From contig NZ_JAAIJQ010000010.1 of the NCBI RefSeq assembly GCF_010820565.1, forward strand, positions 1 through 64,000: a DNA stretch of 64,000 bases, written 5' to 3'. The DNA comes from Thiorhodococcus minor. GTDB taxonomy: Bacteria > Pseudomonadota > Gammaproteobacteria > Chromatiales > Chromatiaceae. Made by a program: the position numbers and the translations under genes. Within the stretch, counting starts at the first letter, position 1; every line of letters begins with the position of its first letter. The notes below the pieces were generated by a model, which searched no databases, had not been told where the DNA came from, and saw only the letters and a program-made list of their open reading frames with translations. Positions 52,483 to 62,177 of this stretch are shown here, one piece after another.

Positions 52483-53694
52483 ATGTCTGAATCAGAAAGT
52501 TTCGAAGATCTTCTCAATCAGTTCGACCAAGCCCACCCGGAGACGAGCAAGGGGGAGCCCAAGATCGGCGACAGGGTCACGGGGACTCTGATTGCCATCG
52601 GCGAGGAAGTTGCCTTTGTCGACCTTGGCGCGAAAGCGGAGGGCCGGTTGGAGCTGACAGCCATCAAGGACGCTGAGGGTCAGCTCAAGCACGCCGTCGG
52701 CGACAAGATCGAGAGTCACGTCACAGGGAAGGACGAGGAGACCGGCATGCTGCTGCTCGGCAGCCAGCATGGTCAGAAGTATCACGGCCTCGAGGAGGTC
52801 GAGCGGGCCTTCCGCCAAGGGCTTCCCGTCCAAGGCCAGGTCACTGGGGCCGTCAAGGGCGGCGTCGAGGTGCAAGTCGCCGGTCTGCGTGCCTTCTGCC
52901 CGGCGTCTCAGGTCGACATCCGCTTCATCGAAGATCTGTCGGAATTCGTCGGACAGCGGCTCGACTTCCGCGTCACCAAGCTCGAGGGCGGACGACGGCC
53001 CAATCTCGTGGTGTCCAGGCGCGCGCTCTTGGAAGAAGAGCAGCAGCGTCTGGCCGAAGAGACCCGCGCGAAGCTCAAGGAAGGTGCCGTTCTCACGGGT
53101 AAGGTGACCTCGCTGAAGGACTATGGCGCCTTCGTCGATATCGGCGGACTCGAAGGCATGATCCACATCAGCGAGCTTGCCTTCGGGCACGTCAAGCACC
53201 CGAAGGAGATCCTGGAGGCGGGGCAGACGGTCGAGGTGAGCGTGCTGCGGATCGAGCCACCGAGCGGGGCCAAGAAGCGCGAGAAGATCGCACTCTCGAT
53301 TCGCGCACTGAGCCGCGATCCCTGGCTGGACGCGATCGAGGCCTTCCCGCTCGGGACGCGCACCCAGGGCAAGGTGGTCAGACTCCAGCCCTTCGGGGCC
53401 TTTATCGAGCTGGCGCCAGGCGTCGATGGTCTGGCTCACATCAGCGAGCTGGGCGCGGAGAAGCGCATCAACCATCCGAGCGATGTCCTCAAGGAAGGTG
53501 ACCTGGTCGAGGCCAGCGTCATCGGTGTCGATGTCGAGCGCCGCCGCATCAGTCTGTCGCTCGACGAGAAGCGCGCGGGCGAATCGCCAGTCCCCATGCC
53601 CAACAAGCAAGCCAAGCCGTCCGAAGGCACGGGGGAGAAGGCGATGGGCAGTTTTGGAGAGCTGCTGAAACAGACGCTCGACAAAGGTGAGTGA
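52483..53694 (+). CDS. S1 RNA-binding domain protein (four S1 repeats)
   Basis: This 403-residue protein is made of four S1-type OB folds at about residues 26-95, 112-180, 198-275 and 290-362. The third and fourth are the best conserved (VTSLKDYGAFVDIGGLEGMIHISEL and VVRLQPFGAFIELAPGVDGLAHISEL). A basic, Pro-containing tail follows. It is shorter than ribosomal protein S1 (about 557 residues, six repeats) and is not its replacement. Similar proteins are seen in many proteobacteria and probably bind RNA during translation or decay. Its stop codon overlaps the GTG start of hemW by 4 bp. Confidence 0.85.
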   Translation: MSESESFEDLLNQFDQAHPETSKGEPKIGDRVTGTLIAIGEEVAFVDLGAKAEGRLELTAIKDAEGQLKHAVGDKIESHVTGKDEETGMLLLGSQHGQKYHGLEEVERAFRQGLPVQGQVTGAVKGGVEVQVAGLRAFCPASQVDIRFIEDLSEFVGQRLDFRVTKLEGGRRPNLVVSRRALLEEEQQRLAEETRAKLKEGAVLTGKVTSLKDYGAFVDIGGLEGMIHISELAFGHVKHPKEILEAGQTVEVSVLRIEPPSGAKKREKIALSIRALSRDPWLDAIEAFPLGTRTQGKVVRLQPFGAFIELAPGVDGLAHISELGAEKRINHPSDVLKEGDLVEASVIGVDVERRRISLSLDEKRAGESPVPMPNKQAKPSEGTGEKAMGSFGELLKQTLDKGE

Positions 53695-54941
53695 GCGACG
53701 ACCAGCCAGGGGGCTCCTGGCTGGATCCGCGGCATCCGATGCGTCTGCCCGATTCCTTGCTCCGGCTCCCGGCGCCGCCCCTCTCGCTCTATGTCCATAT
53801 GCCCTGGTGCATCCGGAAATGCCCCTACTGCGATTTCAATTCGCATGCCCTGGCCGAAACTGCGCCCTTCGATCGCTACGTCGAGCGTCTGATTGCGGAT
53901 CTCGATGCCGATCTCGCTCGGTTCGGCGTTTCTGGGCCGCTGCAATCCATCTTCATCGGCGGCGGAACCCCGAGCCTCTTTCCCGGCGCGGCCATTCATC
54001 GCCTGATGGACGGGATTGCGGCTCGGGTCGAGCTGGCGGGGGATGTCGAGGTGACCTTGGAGGCGAACCCTGGTGCCGCTGAGGCCGGCCGCTTCGCCGC
54101 CTATCGCGGAGCTGGTGTCAATCGCTTGTCGATCGGCATCCAGAGTCTTTCGGCGACTCAGCTCGAGCACCTAGGGCGCGTCCATGATCCGAGCGAGGCG
54201 CGAGCGGCCGTTCGCATGGCGCGCTCGGCCGGCTTCGATAACCTCAATCTGGACCTGATGTTCGGCCTCCCGGATCAAAGTCTGCAGACAGCGGCGGAGG
54301 ACCTGGAGGCGCTGATCGCCCTGGAGCCTGAGCATCTCTCCTACTACCAGCTCACCTTGGAGCCCAACACGTCCTTCCATGCGCGTCCACCCAGAATGCC
54401 CGACCCCGACCTGGTCGCGGACATGGGCGAGCAAGGCGAGACGATCCTCGGCACCGCCGGCTATGGGCGCTATGAGGTCTCGGCCTATTCACAGCCTGGC
54501 CGACGTTGCCGACACAATCTGGGCTATTGGCAATTCGGGGATTACCTGGGGATCGGGGCTGGTGCCCACGGAAAGCTCACGACGACAGGCCAGGCGGAAG
54601 ACGGCTTTCGCATTCAACGCATGGCAAAGCATCGCCATCCCGATGCCTATCTCGAGCGCTCGCCCCGAGCGCTGCTCAGCGGCCTTAGGGATCTGAGGGA
54701 CACGGACCTGGTGCTCGAATTTGCGCTCAATGCGTTGCGTTTGACCTCAGGCTGCGAGCGCTCCCTCTTCTCCGCGATGACAGGCCGGCCTTGGACGCTG
54801 ATGGAGCCGCATGTCGCCGAGGGCATCCGGCGAGGCTTGCTGCAGGAGGACGAGGAGCGTCTCCTGCCGACCGACCTTGGCCGTGATTTCTTAGACGATC
54901 TTGTCGCCCTATTCCTGCCGCCCGAGGCCTCGAGGCGCTGA
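53691..54941 (+). CDS. hemW: Radical SAM haem chaperone HemW
   Basis: This 416-residue radical SAM protein has the cluster motif CIRKCPYC (C-x3-C-x2-C) followed by DFNSH, which is typical of HemW rather than the oxygen-independent coproporphyrinogen dehydrogenase HemN. IFIGGGTPSLF and LEANPG motifs follow, and the C-terminal haem-binding region has RHNLGYWQFGDYLGIGAGAHGKL. HemW binds haem and delivers it to target proteins. It starts with GTG, overlapping the S1-protein gene by 4 bp. It is often misnamed HemN in annotations. Confidence 0.9.
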   Translation: MSDDQPGGSWLDPRHPMRLPDSLLRLPAPPLSLYVHMPWCIRKCPYCDFNSHALAETAPFDRYVERLIADLDADLARFGVSGPLQSIFIGGGTPSLFPGAAIHRLMDGIAARVELAGDVEVTLEANPGAAEAGRFAAYRGAGVNRLSIGIQSLSATQLEHLGRVHDPSEARAAVRMARSAGFDNLNLDLMFGLPDQSLQTAAEDLEALIALEPEHLSYYQLTLEPNTSFHARPPRMPDPDLVADMGEQGETILGTAGYGRYEVSAYSQPGRRCRHNLGYWQFGDYLGIGAGAHGKLTTTGQAEDGFRIQRMAKHRHPDAYLERSPRALLSGLRDLRDTDLVLEFALNALRLTSGCERSLFSAMTGRPWTLMEPHVAEGIRRGLLQEDEERLLPTDLGRDFLDDLVALFLPPEASRR

Positions 54942-54979
54942 TTCGAGGCGCTTTGTCAAGTCCAAGCACGAAGTTCGCG

Positions 54980-55008
54980 TTGCGCAGGGTAACGGCGCCT
55001 GGTATCTT
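54980..55008 (+). promoter_or_regulatory. Candidate sigma-70 promoter of rpmE
   Basis: TTGCGC at 54980-54985 and TATCTT at 55003-55008 are separated by 17 bp, about 50 bp before the rpmE start. Each box matches consensus only partly. Confidence 0.35.
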
Positions 55009-55058
55009 TGAGCGTTTTCCAAGTTCTCCAACCGGCCCACACGGCCAAAAGGGTCATC

Positions 55059-55259
55059 ATGAAAGAAGGAATCCACCCCAATTACACCGACGTGAAGGTG
55101 GTCTGCAGCTGTGGCAACAACTTCACCACACGCTCGACCAAGGGCGAAGAGCTGCACGTGGAAGTCTGCTCGGCTTGCCACCCGTTCTATACCGGCAAGC
55201 AGAAAGTGCTGGACACTGCGGGCCGGGTCGACAAGTTCCGTCGCAAATACTCGCGCTGA
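55059..55259 (+). CDS. rpmE: 50S ribosomal protein L31 (zinc-binding form)
   Basis: This 66-residue L31 starts [20 protein letters not shown] and carries the zinc ligands in CSCGN and [12 protein letters not shown], so it is the C+ (zinc-containing) form. It sits on the 50S subunit and bridges to 30S. ATG at 55059 is the family start; the open frame upstream is not part of the protein. It is a single gene, upstream of the malic-enzyme gene. Confidence 0.96.
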   Translation: MKEGIHPNYTDVKVVCSCGNNFTTRSTKGEELHVEVCSACHPFYTGKQKVLDTAGRVDKFRRKYSR

Positions 55260-55565
55260 GGTTTCGGATCGAGCGCGGGGCGCCCGATCGTCGTCGCGAC
55301 AAGCGCGCGGATCGGCCTCCCGCCCCTCCCTTCGCCCGCATTTGGGCCGCCCGAATATTGGCCCGATCTATTATCCTTGCAGCCTTCATTTGACTCGTCC
55401 TGGATGCGAGGAGAGGATGGCATCCTCGCCGCCTGCCGATGCACGGAATTCTCGTGCGCCCTCATGGACGTTCTCGCCCGCACTGGGAAGGCTCGAGATT
55501 TGCTCGAGCGGGGCGGGCTATGGCTCGGCCAGCAAACGGCCGACCCTTATCCACTGGAGTGCACC

Positions 55566-56828
55566 TTGACTGACCCTGAGAGCTTCGCCCATCCCGACGC
55601 AGACCTGAACGCGCAAGCGCTGGATTTCCACGCGCGCCCCAAGCCAGGCAAGATCGGTATCTCGGTGACCAAGCCAGCGGAAACGCAGCACGATCTCTCG
55701 CTCGCCTACACGCCGGGCGTCGCCGAGCCGGTACGGCGAATTCACGACGATCCTCGGCAGGCGTACGACTACACCAACAAGGGCAACTTGGTTGCAGTGA
55801 TCACGGATGGCAGTGCGGTGCTTGGTCTCGGCAACGTCGGCGGGCTAGCCAGCAAGCCGGTGATGGAAGGGAAGGCCGTTCTCTTCAAGCGTTTCGCGGA
55901 TATCGATTGCTTCGATATCGAGGTCCAGGCCCAGCACCCCCAGGAATTCATCGAGACCGTCATGCGGATCGCCCCGACCTTCGGCGGGATCAACCTCGAA
56001 GACATCGCCGCGCCGCACTGTTTCGAGATCGAGCAGGCGCTGATCGAGCAGCTCGATATCCCCGTCTTCCACGACGATCAGCACGGCACCGCCATCATCA
56101 TCGCCGCGGGGCTGCTGAACGCGCTCGAGCTACAAGGCAAGAGCCTGGAAGAAGCGCGCATCGTCGTGCTCGGAGCCGGTGCCGCGGGTATCGCCGGCGT
56201 GCGGCTGCTGATGACCTTGGGCGCACACCGCTCCAATATCTTCTGCGTCGACCGCCAGGGAATCATTCACACGGGCCGGAAAGACCTCAATCCCTATAAG
56301 TTCGGGGTCGCGGCGGACACCGATCGGCGCAGCCTGAGCGATGCGATGGAGGGCGCCGACGTCTTCATCGGCGTATCCGGGCCGGATCTGGTCGCGCCGG
56401 AGATGTTGGCCTCGATGGCACCGCGTCCGGTGGTCTTCGCGCTATCCAATCCGGTTCCGGAGATCCGCCCGGCGGTCGCCATGAAGGTGAGGGACGACCT
56501 CATCATGGCCACGGGGCGGTCCGATTATCCGAACCAGATCAACAATGTCCTCGGCTTCCCCTTCATCTTCCGTGGCGCGCTCGACGTGCGGGCCTCGCGC
56601 ATCAACGAGGATATGCAGATCGCGGCCGTCGAGGCACTCCGCGCCCTGGCCCGCGAGCCGGTGCCGGCCGAGGTGCTCCAAGCCTATGGGATCGAAACGC
56701 TGGGCTTTGGTCCGGAATACATCATTCCCAAGCCGTTCGATCCGCGTCTGCGGGACAGGGTGCCTCGCGCGGTAGCCCTGGCGGCGATTCAAAGCGGTGT
56801 CGCCCGTATTCCGCAATCCGCGTCATGA
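55566..56828 (+). CDS. Malic enzyme (malate dehydrogenase, oxaloacetate-decarboxylating)
   Basis: This 420-residue single-domain malic enzyme converts malate to pyruvate and CO2 with NAD(P)+. The conserved regions are [58 protein letters not shown] and the nucleotide-binding [15 protein letters not shown]. It lacks the phosphotransacetylase-like C-terminal domain of MaeB, so it is the short form. A TTG start at 55566 is chosen because GGAG lies 6 nt upstream and family similarity begins there. The frame stays open upstream, but without conserved sequence. The next gene is mdh, and both act on malate. Confidence 0.9.
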   Translation: MTDPESFAHPDADLNAQALDFHARPKPGKIGISVTKPAETQHDLSLAYTPGVAEPVRRIHDDPRQAYDYTNKGNLVAVITDGSAVLGLGNVGGLASKPVMEGKAVLFKRFADIDCFDIEVQAQHPQEFIETVMRIAPTFGGINLEDIAAPHCFEIEQALIEQLDIPVFHDDQHGTAIIIAAGLLNALELQGKSLEEARIVVLGAGAAGIAGVRLLMTLGAHRSNIFCVDRQGIIHTGRKDLNPYKFGVAADTDRRSLSDAMEGADVFIGVSGPDLVAPEMLASMAPRPVVFALSNPVPEIRPAVAMKVRDDLIMATGRSDYPNQINNVLGFPFIFRGALDVRASRINEDMQIAAVEALRALAREPVPAEVLQAYGIETLGFGPEYIIPKPFDPRLRDRVPRAVALAAIQSGVARIPQSAS

Positions 56829-56934
56829 CCAGTATGATTGCCTGAACGCTCGGGCGGACGGTTACCGATGCTGGCAGCTCTCGGAGATCCCGAGCATCCG
56901 ACGGAACAACCCCATTGACCGGAGGAGCAGAGAC

Positions 56935-57867
56935 GTGAGAAAGATCAGCATTGTCGGTGCCGGACGCGTCGGTGAGACAGCCGCGCAGATCCTGGCAGAG
57001 GAAGAGTACTGTCGAGAGATCGCCTTGCTCGATGTGCGCGAGGATGTCCCGGAGGGAATCGCTCTCGACATCCTGCAGACCGCTCCCTTCTTCGAGTTCG
57101 ACTGCGCGGTTCAGGGCAGCAACGACCCGCGCATCCTCAAGGACTCCGATCTCGTCATCGTCACCGCGGGCATCCCGCGCAAGCCTGGCATGTCGCGGGC
57201 GGACGTCTTGGAGACCAATGTCCGCATTGTCGACGAAGTGACGGACAACATCCTTGCGCACGCACCGAATGCCATGGTGCTGATCGTCTCCAACCCGGTC
57301 GATGCGCTGACCTACCGGGTAGCGCAGCGCACTGGCTGGGATCGCAGTCGGGTCTTCGGTCAGGCCGGTGTGCTCGACGCATCCCGCATGGCCAGCTTCA
57401 TCGCACAAGAGACCGGTTTCTCGGCCTTGGACATCACGACCATGGTGCTCGGCGGCCATGGCGATACCATGGTCCCGGTGTCGCGTTTCTGCACCATCAA
57501 CGGGATCCCCATCAGTTATTTTCTGACCGAGGAGCGCATCGAGGCGATCAACGAGCGCACCCGCAAGGGTGGCGCCGAGATCCTCGCACTGCGCAAGAAC
57601 TCCAGCGCCTATGATGCGCCGGGGGCGGCCGTGGCGACCATGGTCGATGCCATCGTGCACAATCGACGCCGCTTGCTGCCCTGTGTCGCCTTGCTGGAAG
57701 GCGAATACGGCGAGGCGGATATCGCCATGGGCGTACCCTGCATCCTCAGCGAAAAAGGCGTGGAATCCGTCGTCGAGCTGGATCTCAATGCGCCTGAGCG
57801 TGCCGATTTCGAGCGGTCCGCGGCAGCGGTTCGCGGTGAGATCGAGCGCGTGCGCGCCATGAGCTGA
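56935..57867 (+). CDS. mdh: Malate dehydrogenase (NAD-dependent, LDH-like)
   Basis: This 310-residue enzyme interconverts malate and oxaloacetate. The Rossmann start is [18 protein letters not shown]. The substrate-discriminating Arg lies in [11 protein letters not shown], the second in the [14 protein letters not shown] segment region, and the catalytic His in [10 protein letters not shown]. It belongs to the LDH-like MDH group and not to the E. coli-type dimer. A GTG start is supported by GGAGGAG 7 nt upstream; the ATG-less longer frame is not conserved. It lies between malic enzyme and citrate synthase. Confidence 0.93.
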   Translation: MRKISIVGAGRVGETAAQILAEEEYCREIALLDVREDVPEGIALDILQTAPFFEFDCAVQGSNDPRILKDSDLVIVTAGIPRKPGMSRADVLETNVRIVDEVTDNILAHAPNAMVLIVSNPVDALTYRVAQRTGWDRSRVFGQAGVLDASRMASFIAQETGFSALDITTMVLGGHGDTMVPVSRFCTINGIPISYFLTEERIEAINERTRKGGAEILALRKNSSAYDAPGAAVATMVDAIVHNRRRLLPCVALLEGEYGEADIAMGVPCILSEKGVESVVELDLNAPERADFERSAAAVRGEIERVRAMS

Positions 57868-57959
57868 GACAGCTGCACAAGCACCCCCGACTCGAAAACC
57901 AACACGCGCTGTTCCTCGTGGCTCTCAGCACGGGAACGGCTCTGGCTAGGAGCGAGCTA

Positions 57960-59255
57960 ATGTCGAACGAGACCATCACCGTCATCAACAATGCCACAGG
58001 GGAGCGGCATGATTTCCCGTTGAGACGGGGAGCGCTGGGGCCGGCCGCGGTGGATATCTCCTCGCTCTACAAGGAAGCCGGATTCTTCACCTACGACCCC
58101 GGGTTCATGTCGACCGCGAGCTGCAATAGCGCCATCACCTATATCGACGGTGAGGAGGGGGTCCTGCTCTATCGCGGTTATCCGATCGAGCAGCTAGCGA
58201 CCAAGGCCAGCTTTCTCGAAGTGGCCTATTTGCTGCTTTACGGGGATCTTCCGGACGAAAAGGCCCTGGTGGAGTTCGAGAAGATCATCACCCGCCACAC
58301 GATGCTCAACGAGAATCTCAAGGATTTTCTCGACGGCTTCCACTATGACGCGCACCCGATGGCGATGCTCGTCGGCGTGGTGGGCTCCTTGTCCGCCTTC
58401 TACCACGACTCCCTGAGCGTCAATGATCCGCGTCATCGCGAGATCTCGGCGCACCGGCTCATTGCCAAGCTGCCGACCATCGCCGCCGCCGCCTACAAGC
58501 ACAGTATCGGCGAGCCCATCATGTACCCGCGCAACGATCTCCGCTATTGCGCGAACTTCCTCCACATGATGTTCGCCACACCTTGCGAAGACTACAAGCC
58601 CGGCCTGGTCGCCGAGAAGGCGATGAATCTCCTCTTCATCCTCCACGCAGACCACGAGCAGAACGCCAGCACCTCAACCGTGCGGCTTGCGGGAAGCTCT
58701 GGAGCGAACCCCTTCGCCTGTATCGCCGCGGGCATCGCCTCGCTCTGGGGGCCCGCGCATGGCGGCGCCAACGAAGCGGTGCTGGACATGCTCCTGGAGA
58801 TCGGCGACGTCAAGAATGTCCCAAGCTATATCGAGAAAGCCAAGGACAAGGACGACCCCTTCCGCCTCATGGGCTTCGGTCACCGCGTCTACAAGAACTA
58901 CGATCCGCGGGCCAAGATCATTCGCGAGGTCTGTCACCAGGTTCTCGATGAGGTCGCAGACGTCAACAACCCGCTGTTCGAGCTGGCGATGAAGCTGGAG
59001 GAGATCGCGCTGAATGACGCCTACTTCGTCGAGCGCCAGCTCTACCCGAATGTTGATTTCTACTCGGGGATCATCTACCAGGCGCTCGGAATACCCAGGA
59101 ACATGTTCACGGTAATGTTCGCCGTGGCACGCACCGTCGGCTGGGTCTCGCATTGGATGGAAATGATGTCCGACTCCAATAACCGGATCGGACGGCCCAG
59201 ACAGATCTACCGCGGGCCGACCCAGCGCGACTATCTGCCGATCTCGAAGCGATAG
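57960..59255 (+). CDS. gltA: Citrate synthase (type II)
   Basis: This 431-residue enzyme condenses acetyl-CoA and oxaloacetate. It has the type II N-terminal domain ([39 protein letters not shown]) and the catalytic residues in [30 protein letters not shown] and NVDFYSGI. Hexameric, NADH-sensitive regulation is usual for this type. AGGAG lies 7 nt before the ATG. With mdh upstream it forms the entry to the TCA cycle. Its 3' end overlaps the convergent hypothetical gene by 25 bp. Confidence 0.96.
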   Translation: MSNETITVINNATGERHDFPLRRGALGPAAVDISSLYKEAGFFTYDPGFMSTASCNSAITYIDGEEGVLLYRGYPIEQLATKASFLEVAYLLLYGDLPDEKALVEFEKIITRHTMLNENLKDFLDGFHYDAHPMAMLVGVVGSLSAFYHDSLSVNDPRHREISAHRLIAKLPTIAAAAYKHSIGEPIMYPRNDLRYCANFLHMMFATPCEDYKPGLVAEKAMNLLFILHADHEQNASTSTVRLAGSSGANPFACIAAGIASLWGPAHGGANEAVLDMLLEIGDVKNVPSYIEKAKDKDDPFRLMGFGHRVYKNYDPRAKIIREVCHQVLDEVADVNNPLFELAMKLEEIALNDAYFVERQLYPNVDFYSGIIYQALGIPRNMFTVMFAVARTVGWVSHWMEMMSDSNNRIGRPRQIYRGPTQRDYLPISKR

Positions 59256-59866
59256 TCCGCGTCCGCTTCGGCCAACATTTGCTCGACCTCCGCCATGCTC
59301 GCGCCTCGCTGCGGCCGATCCGTCACGGGATCGAGCGGCGGGTGGCGCAGGTGGTCGGTCGGCAGCACGACGAGCGTGACCGGAACGTCGCCGGCCAAGA
59401 ATCGAAAGCTGGGGTGGGAGGCGCGCTGCCCGCGTGGGTAGCGGCAGCTGCGCTCCCCCTCTTGCCAGGGTATCTTCCGCTCGATCAATGTAAAGATCAC
59501 ATCCTCGGGACGCTCGGCGAACAGAAAGAGCTCGACGCCAGCTTGGAGATCCCCGGTGCCTGCGAGCGCGGTGCCGACGAGCCGGGGCGAAAAGTCGGCG
59601 AATAGCTGCATGGCGGAGAGCGCGTGACGGCGCAGCGCTTGGCCCTCGACGGCATGGCTATTCCCAAAGAAGAGCCGGCGCTGCGTCAGCACCGCTTCTT
59701 GAACGGCTTCGTTGGATGGCCAGTTGCGACGGTCACGGATGCCGGTGCGCTCCGCGGCTTTGCGGCGTGCCCGCTCGAAGTCGGTCAGCCCTTGCTCGAC
59801 CATGATGCGGGCAGCTTCATAGGCCAGCTTCTCTCTCAATGCGGCCGTTCGCTCACGCCGAGCCAT
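59231..59866 (-). CDS. Conserved hypothetical protein
   Basis: This 211-residue protein has an N-terminal segment [30 protein letters not shown], then a predicted alpha/beta core ([41 protein letters not shown]). The core resembles a nucleotidyltransferase-like fold, with [19 protein letters not shown] before it. I have a faint memory of similar proteins mislabelled as UDP-N-acetylmuramate-alanine ligases, but no ligase motif is present here. Function unknown. It is convergent with gltA and overlaps it by 25 bp. Its start faces the long pilM leader region. Confidence 0.6.
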   Translation of the reverse strand: MARRERTAALREKLAYEAARIMVEQGLTDFERARRKAAERTGIRDRRNWPSNEAVQEAVLTQRRLFFGNSHAVEGQALRRHALSAMQLFADFSPRLVGTALAGTGDLQAGVELFLFAERPEDVIFTLIERKIPWQEGERSCRYPRGQRASHPSFRFLAGDVPVTLVVLPTDHLRHPPLDPVTDRPQRGASMAEVEQMLAEADADYRFEIGR

Positions 59867-60160
59867 CGCATCAACTCCTCGCGGTTCGAATGAATGCTTG
59901 GGCGCATTCCCCAGGGCACGCCTGTCTTCGGAGTCGGCCGCACCTAGAGCTCATCGAGCCTTGCCACTGGCGCGCCGCCACGCTCGCCAGCCTTTGCCCG
60001 AGCCCGCCCGTCATTGTGACGGGGGTCTCAGTTCGAGCTCAAGCTCCTCGCGATCGCATGCCGGTCGGAGAGATGCTTCCACCTGGTATGGATGCGACAG
60101 GGCTGGACGTACGCAGATTCAGGCTGCTCTGGCGCTGGTACGCGTCTGCTTGGTTGTGGC

Positions 60161-60166
60161 TATAAT
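60161..60166 (+). promoter_or_regulatory. -10 box (TATAAT) of the probable pilM operon promoter
   Basis: A perfect TATAAT lies in the 605-bp gap between the hypothetical gene and pilM; no good -35 is found at 17 bp, though TGGC precedes the box. A start near 60173 would give a leader of about 300 nt. Bases 59867-60130 show no feature. Confidence 0.45.
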
Positions 60167-60188
60167 GGCCCGTAGTTTTTCGCGGCAT

Positions 60189-60260
60189 TACACCCCTAAG
60201 GCTCCAGGGTATTGGAGTCATCACCGAGTCGCTCGGTCGTCCGTCAGGACGAGCCGGGGG
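60189..60260 (+). ncRNA. Predicted four-way-junction RNA in the pilM leader
   Basis: P1 CACCCC (60189-60194) pairs with GGGGTG (60255-60260). Inside are P2 GGCTCCA / TGGAGTC (60198-60217, one GU), P3 ACCGAG / CTCGGT (60221-60235, TCG loop) and P4 CGTCC / GGACG (60236-60249, GTCA loop). All pairings were read by eye. It is not a tRNA: no anticodon or T-loop consensus is present. It begins about 15 nt after the predicted transcription start. A riboswitch, leader element or small RNA are all possible. Confidence 0.45.
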
Positions 60261-60366
60261 TGACGTGTAGGCGCAATGGATGCGTGTCCGGCTTATCTCG
60301 CGAGGCAACATCCTTCACGACGCCGGTCGTTCGCGATCCGCGCAATCTCAGTCGGTTAGGAGGCGT

Positions 60367-60402
60367 ATGGATGACGTATCCCATCTCACCAGCTCGCGAT
60401 GA
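60367..60402 (+). CDS. Possible 11-residue leader peptide upstream of pilM
   Basis: An ATG with an excellent Shine-Dalgarno (TAGGAGG, 4 nt upstream) opens an 11-codon frame (MDDVSHLTSSR) that stops 69 bp before pilM. No homology is expected at this size. The strong ribosome-binding site, better than that of pilM itself, is the only evidence. Confidence 0.3.
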   Translation: MDDVSHLTSSR

Positions 60403-60471
60403 GAACTTGTGCCGTCGGCGACGAAATCAAGGCTATTCAAGCCGCGATGGATTCAGCAGAGTGAGATAAGT

Positions 60472-61545
60472 ATGTTTGGCCTCAGTCGCAAGAACACCCC
60501 CCTGCTAGGCATCGACATCAGCTCGACTGCGGTGAAGCTGATCGAGCTTTCTCGTGCCGCGGGCTCCAAAGCCGGGCGCTATCGCGTCGAGCACTACGCG
60601 ATCGAGCCGCTGCCTGCCAATGCCGTCGCCGAGAAGAAGATCGCCGAGCCCGAAGCGGTCGGTCAATGTATCCGCAAGGCCGCCGGCAAGGCCGGCTCTC
60701 GAGCCAAGCGAGCGGCCGTCGCCGTGGCGGGGTCGGCGGTCATCACCAAGGTGATTACCATGCCCGCCAGCTTGACGGATGCGGAGATGGAGACGCAGAT
60801 CCAGCTCGAGGCGGACCAATACATCCCCTATCCCTTGGAAGAGGTCAACCTCGACTTCGACATCGTCGGGCCGTCGAAGACCAGTCCCGAAGTGGTCGAT
60901 GTGCTGCTCGCGGCATCGCGGCGCGAGAATGTCGACGATCGCATCGGCGTGCTGGAGCTCGCGGGACTCACGCCGGCCATCGTCGACGTGGAGGCCTATG
61001 CCATGGAGAACGCCTGCTCGCTGTTCCTGCGGATGGGCGATCAAGCGGGGGCATCGAAGACGCTAGCTGTGGTCGATGTCGGGGCGGCAACCACGACGCT
61101 GCACGTGCTCAACGAAGGCCAGATCATCTATACCCGCGAGCAGAATTTCGGCGGTCAGCAGCTGCGCGAAGAGGTGCAGCGCCGCTATGGACTGTCGCGC
61201 GAGCAGGCGATCCAGAAGATTCTCGACGGCGACGTGGCGGACACCTACGAGATCGACGTGCTCGGCCCCTTCAAGGAGGCGCTGGCCCAGCAAATCGGCC
61301 GTGCGCTGCAGTTCTTCTATTCCGGGACGACCTTCAACAAGGTCGATCAAATCCTCCTCGCCGGCGGGCCAGCCAGTATCGCCCGGATCGATGCCCTGGT
61401 GGAAGACAGACTCAAGGTTCCGACCATGGTCGCGAATCCCTTCAGTCAGATGTCCATCGCACCGGACATCAAGTCCCAACAACTCATGCGAGAGGCGCCC
61501 GGCATGATGGTCGCGGTCGGGCTCGCGCTGCGAGGGCTCGATTAA
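60472..61545 (+). CDS. pilM: Type IV pilus assembly ATPase-like protein PilM
   Basis: This 357-residue actin-like (FtsA fold) cytoplasmic protein of the type IV pilus alignment complex binds the N-terminal peptide of PilN. Family features include LLGIDISSTAVKLIELSR, MPASLTDAEMETQIQLEADQYIPYPLEEVNLDF, VVDVGAATTTLHVLNEG and ILLAGGPASIARID. ATG at 60472 matches the family start MFGLSRKN. It is the first gene of the pilMNOPQ operon; pilN begins right after its stop codon. Confidence 0.95.
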   Translation: MFGLSRKNTPLLGIDISSTAVKLIELSRAAGSKAGRYRVEHYAIEPLPANAVAEKKIAEPEAVGQCIRKAAGKAGSRAKRAAVAVAGSAVITKVITMPASLTDAEMETQIQLEADQYIPYPLEEVNLDFDIVGPSKTSPEVVDVLLAASRRENVDDRIGVLELAGLTPAIVDVEAYAMENACSLFLRMGDQAGASKTLAVVDVGAATTTLHVLNEGQIIYTREQNFGGQQLREEVQRRYGLSREQAIQKILDGDVADTYEIDVLGPFKEALAQQIGRALQFFYSGTTFNKVDQILLAGGPASIARIDALVEDRLKVPTMVANPFSQMSIAPDIKSQQLMREAPGMMVAVGLALRGLD

Positions 61546-62109
61546 ATGGCGCGTATCAATCTACTCCCATGGCGCGAGGAAGCGCGCCAGCAACGCCGCA
61601 AAGACTTCTTGACAGCCCTCGGGCTCGGCCTGGTCGTCACCCTGCTCGGGGCGATCCTGGTGCATGTCTATTTCGAGGGCCGCATCAGCGCTCAGCAGTC
61701 GCGGAACACCTATCTCAAGACCCAGATCGCCAGTCTCGACCGCAAGATCAAGGAGATCAAGGATCTGGAGAAGACCAAGGCGGACCTGCTCGCGCGGATG
61801 GACATCATCCAAAAGCTGCAGACGAGTCGGCCGGAGATCGTCAGACTCTTCGATGAGCTGGTCTCCGCCCTACCCGCGGGCGTCTACCTGACGAAGGTTC
61901 AGCAATCCGGTAGTGCCGTGGTGATGGAAGGCAGGGCGCAGTCCAACGCGCGGGTGTCGGCGTTCATGGGCAAGATCGAGCGCTCCGAGTGGATTGGCAA
62001 GCCGCGGCTCATGCTGATCGAGAATAAGGACAAGACAGGCACGGGGCTCAGTCACTTCAGGCTCTCGTTCGATCAGGTCAGCCCTAAGAAAGCAGATGAG
62101 GATGCCTGA
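61546..62109 (+). CDS. pilN: Type IV pilus alignment protein PilN
   Basis: This 187-residue bitopic membrane protein has the conserved cytoplasmic start ARINLLPWREEARQQRRKDF that docks into PilM. One membrane helix (about 22-42), a periplasmic coiled coil and a ferredoxin-like domain follow (LPAGVYLTKVQQSGSAVVMEGRAQSNARVSAFM). It pairs with PilO. It starts immediately after the pilM stop codon (TAAATG). Confidence 0.95.
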   Translation: MARINLLPWREEARQQRRKDFLTALGLGLVVTLLGAILVHVYFEGRISAQQSRNTYLKTQIASLDRKIKEIKDLEKTKADLLARMDIIQKLQTSRPEIVRLFDELVSALPAGVYLTKVQQSGSAVVMEGRAQSNARVSAFMGKIERSEWIGKPRLMLIENKDKTGTGLSHFRLSFDQVSPKKADEDA

Positions 62110-62177
62110 AGGGCCTCGAGGCTTGGGGCACCGGCGACGCGAGTGATGAACCGAGACAATCCGGATGGGATGCGGTT

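Noticed and set aside
53691-54941. HemN (oxygen-independent coproporphyrinogen III dehydrogenase)
   Set aside because: The cluster motif is followed by DFNSH and lacks the fourth Cys of HemN; the length of 416 and the C-terminal haem-binding features fit HemW.
55377-55565. N-terminal extension of the malic enzyme
   Set aside because: The frame is open but the translation is unrelated to the family. A TTG with a good Shine-Dalgarno at 55566 fits the conserved start.
60189-60260. Cloverleaf-like fold as a tRNA gene
   Set aside because: There is no conserved T-loop or D-loop sequence, no plausible anticodon arm of 5 bp with 7-nt loop, and no acceptor end.
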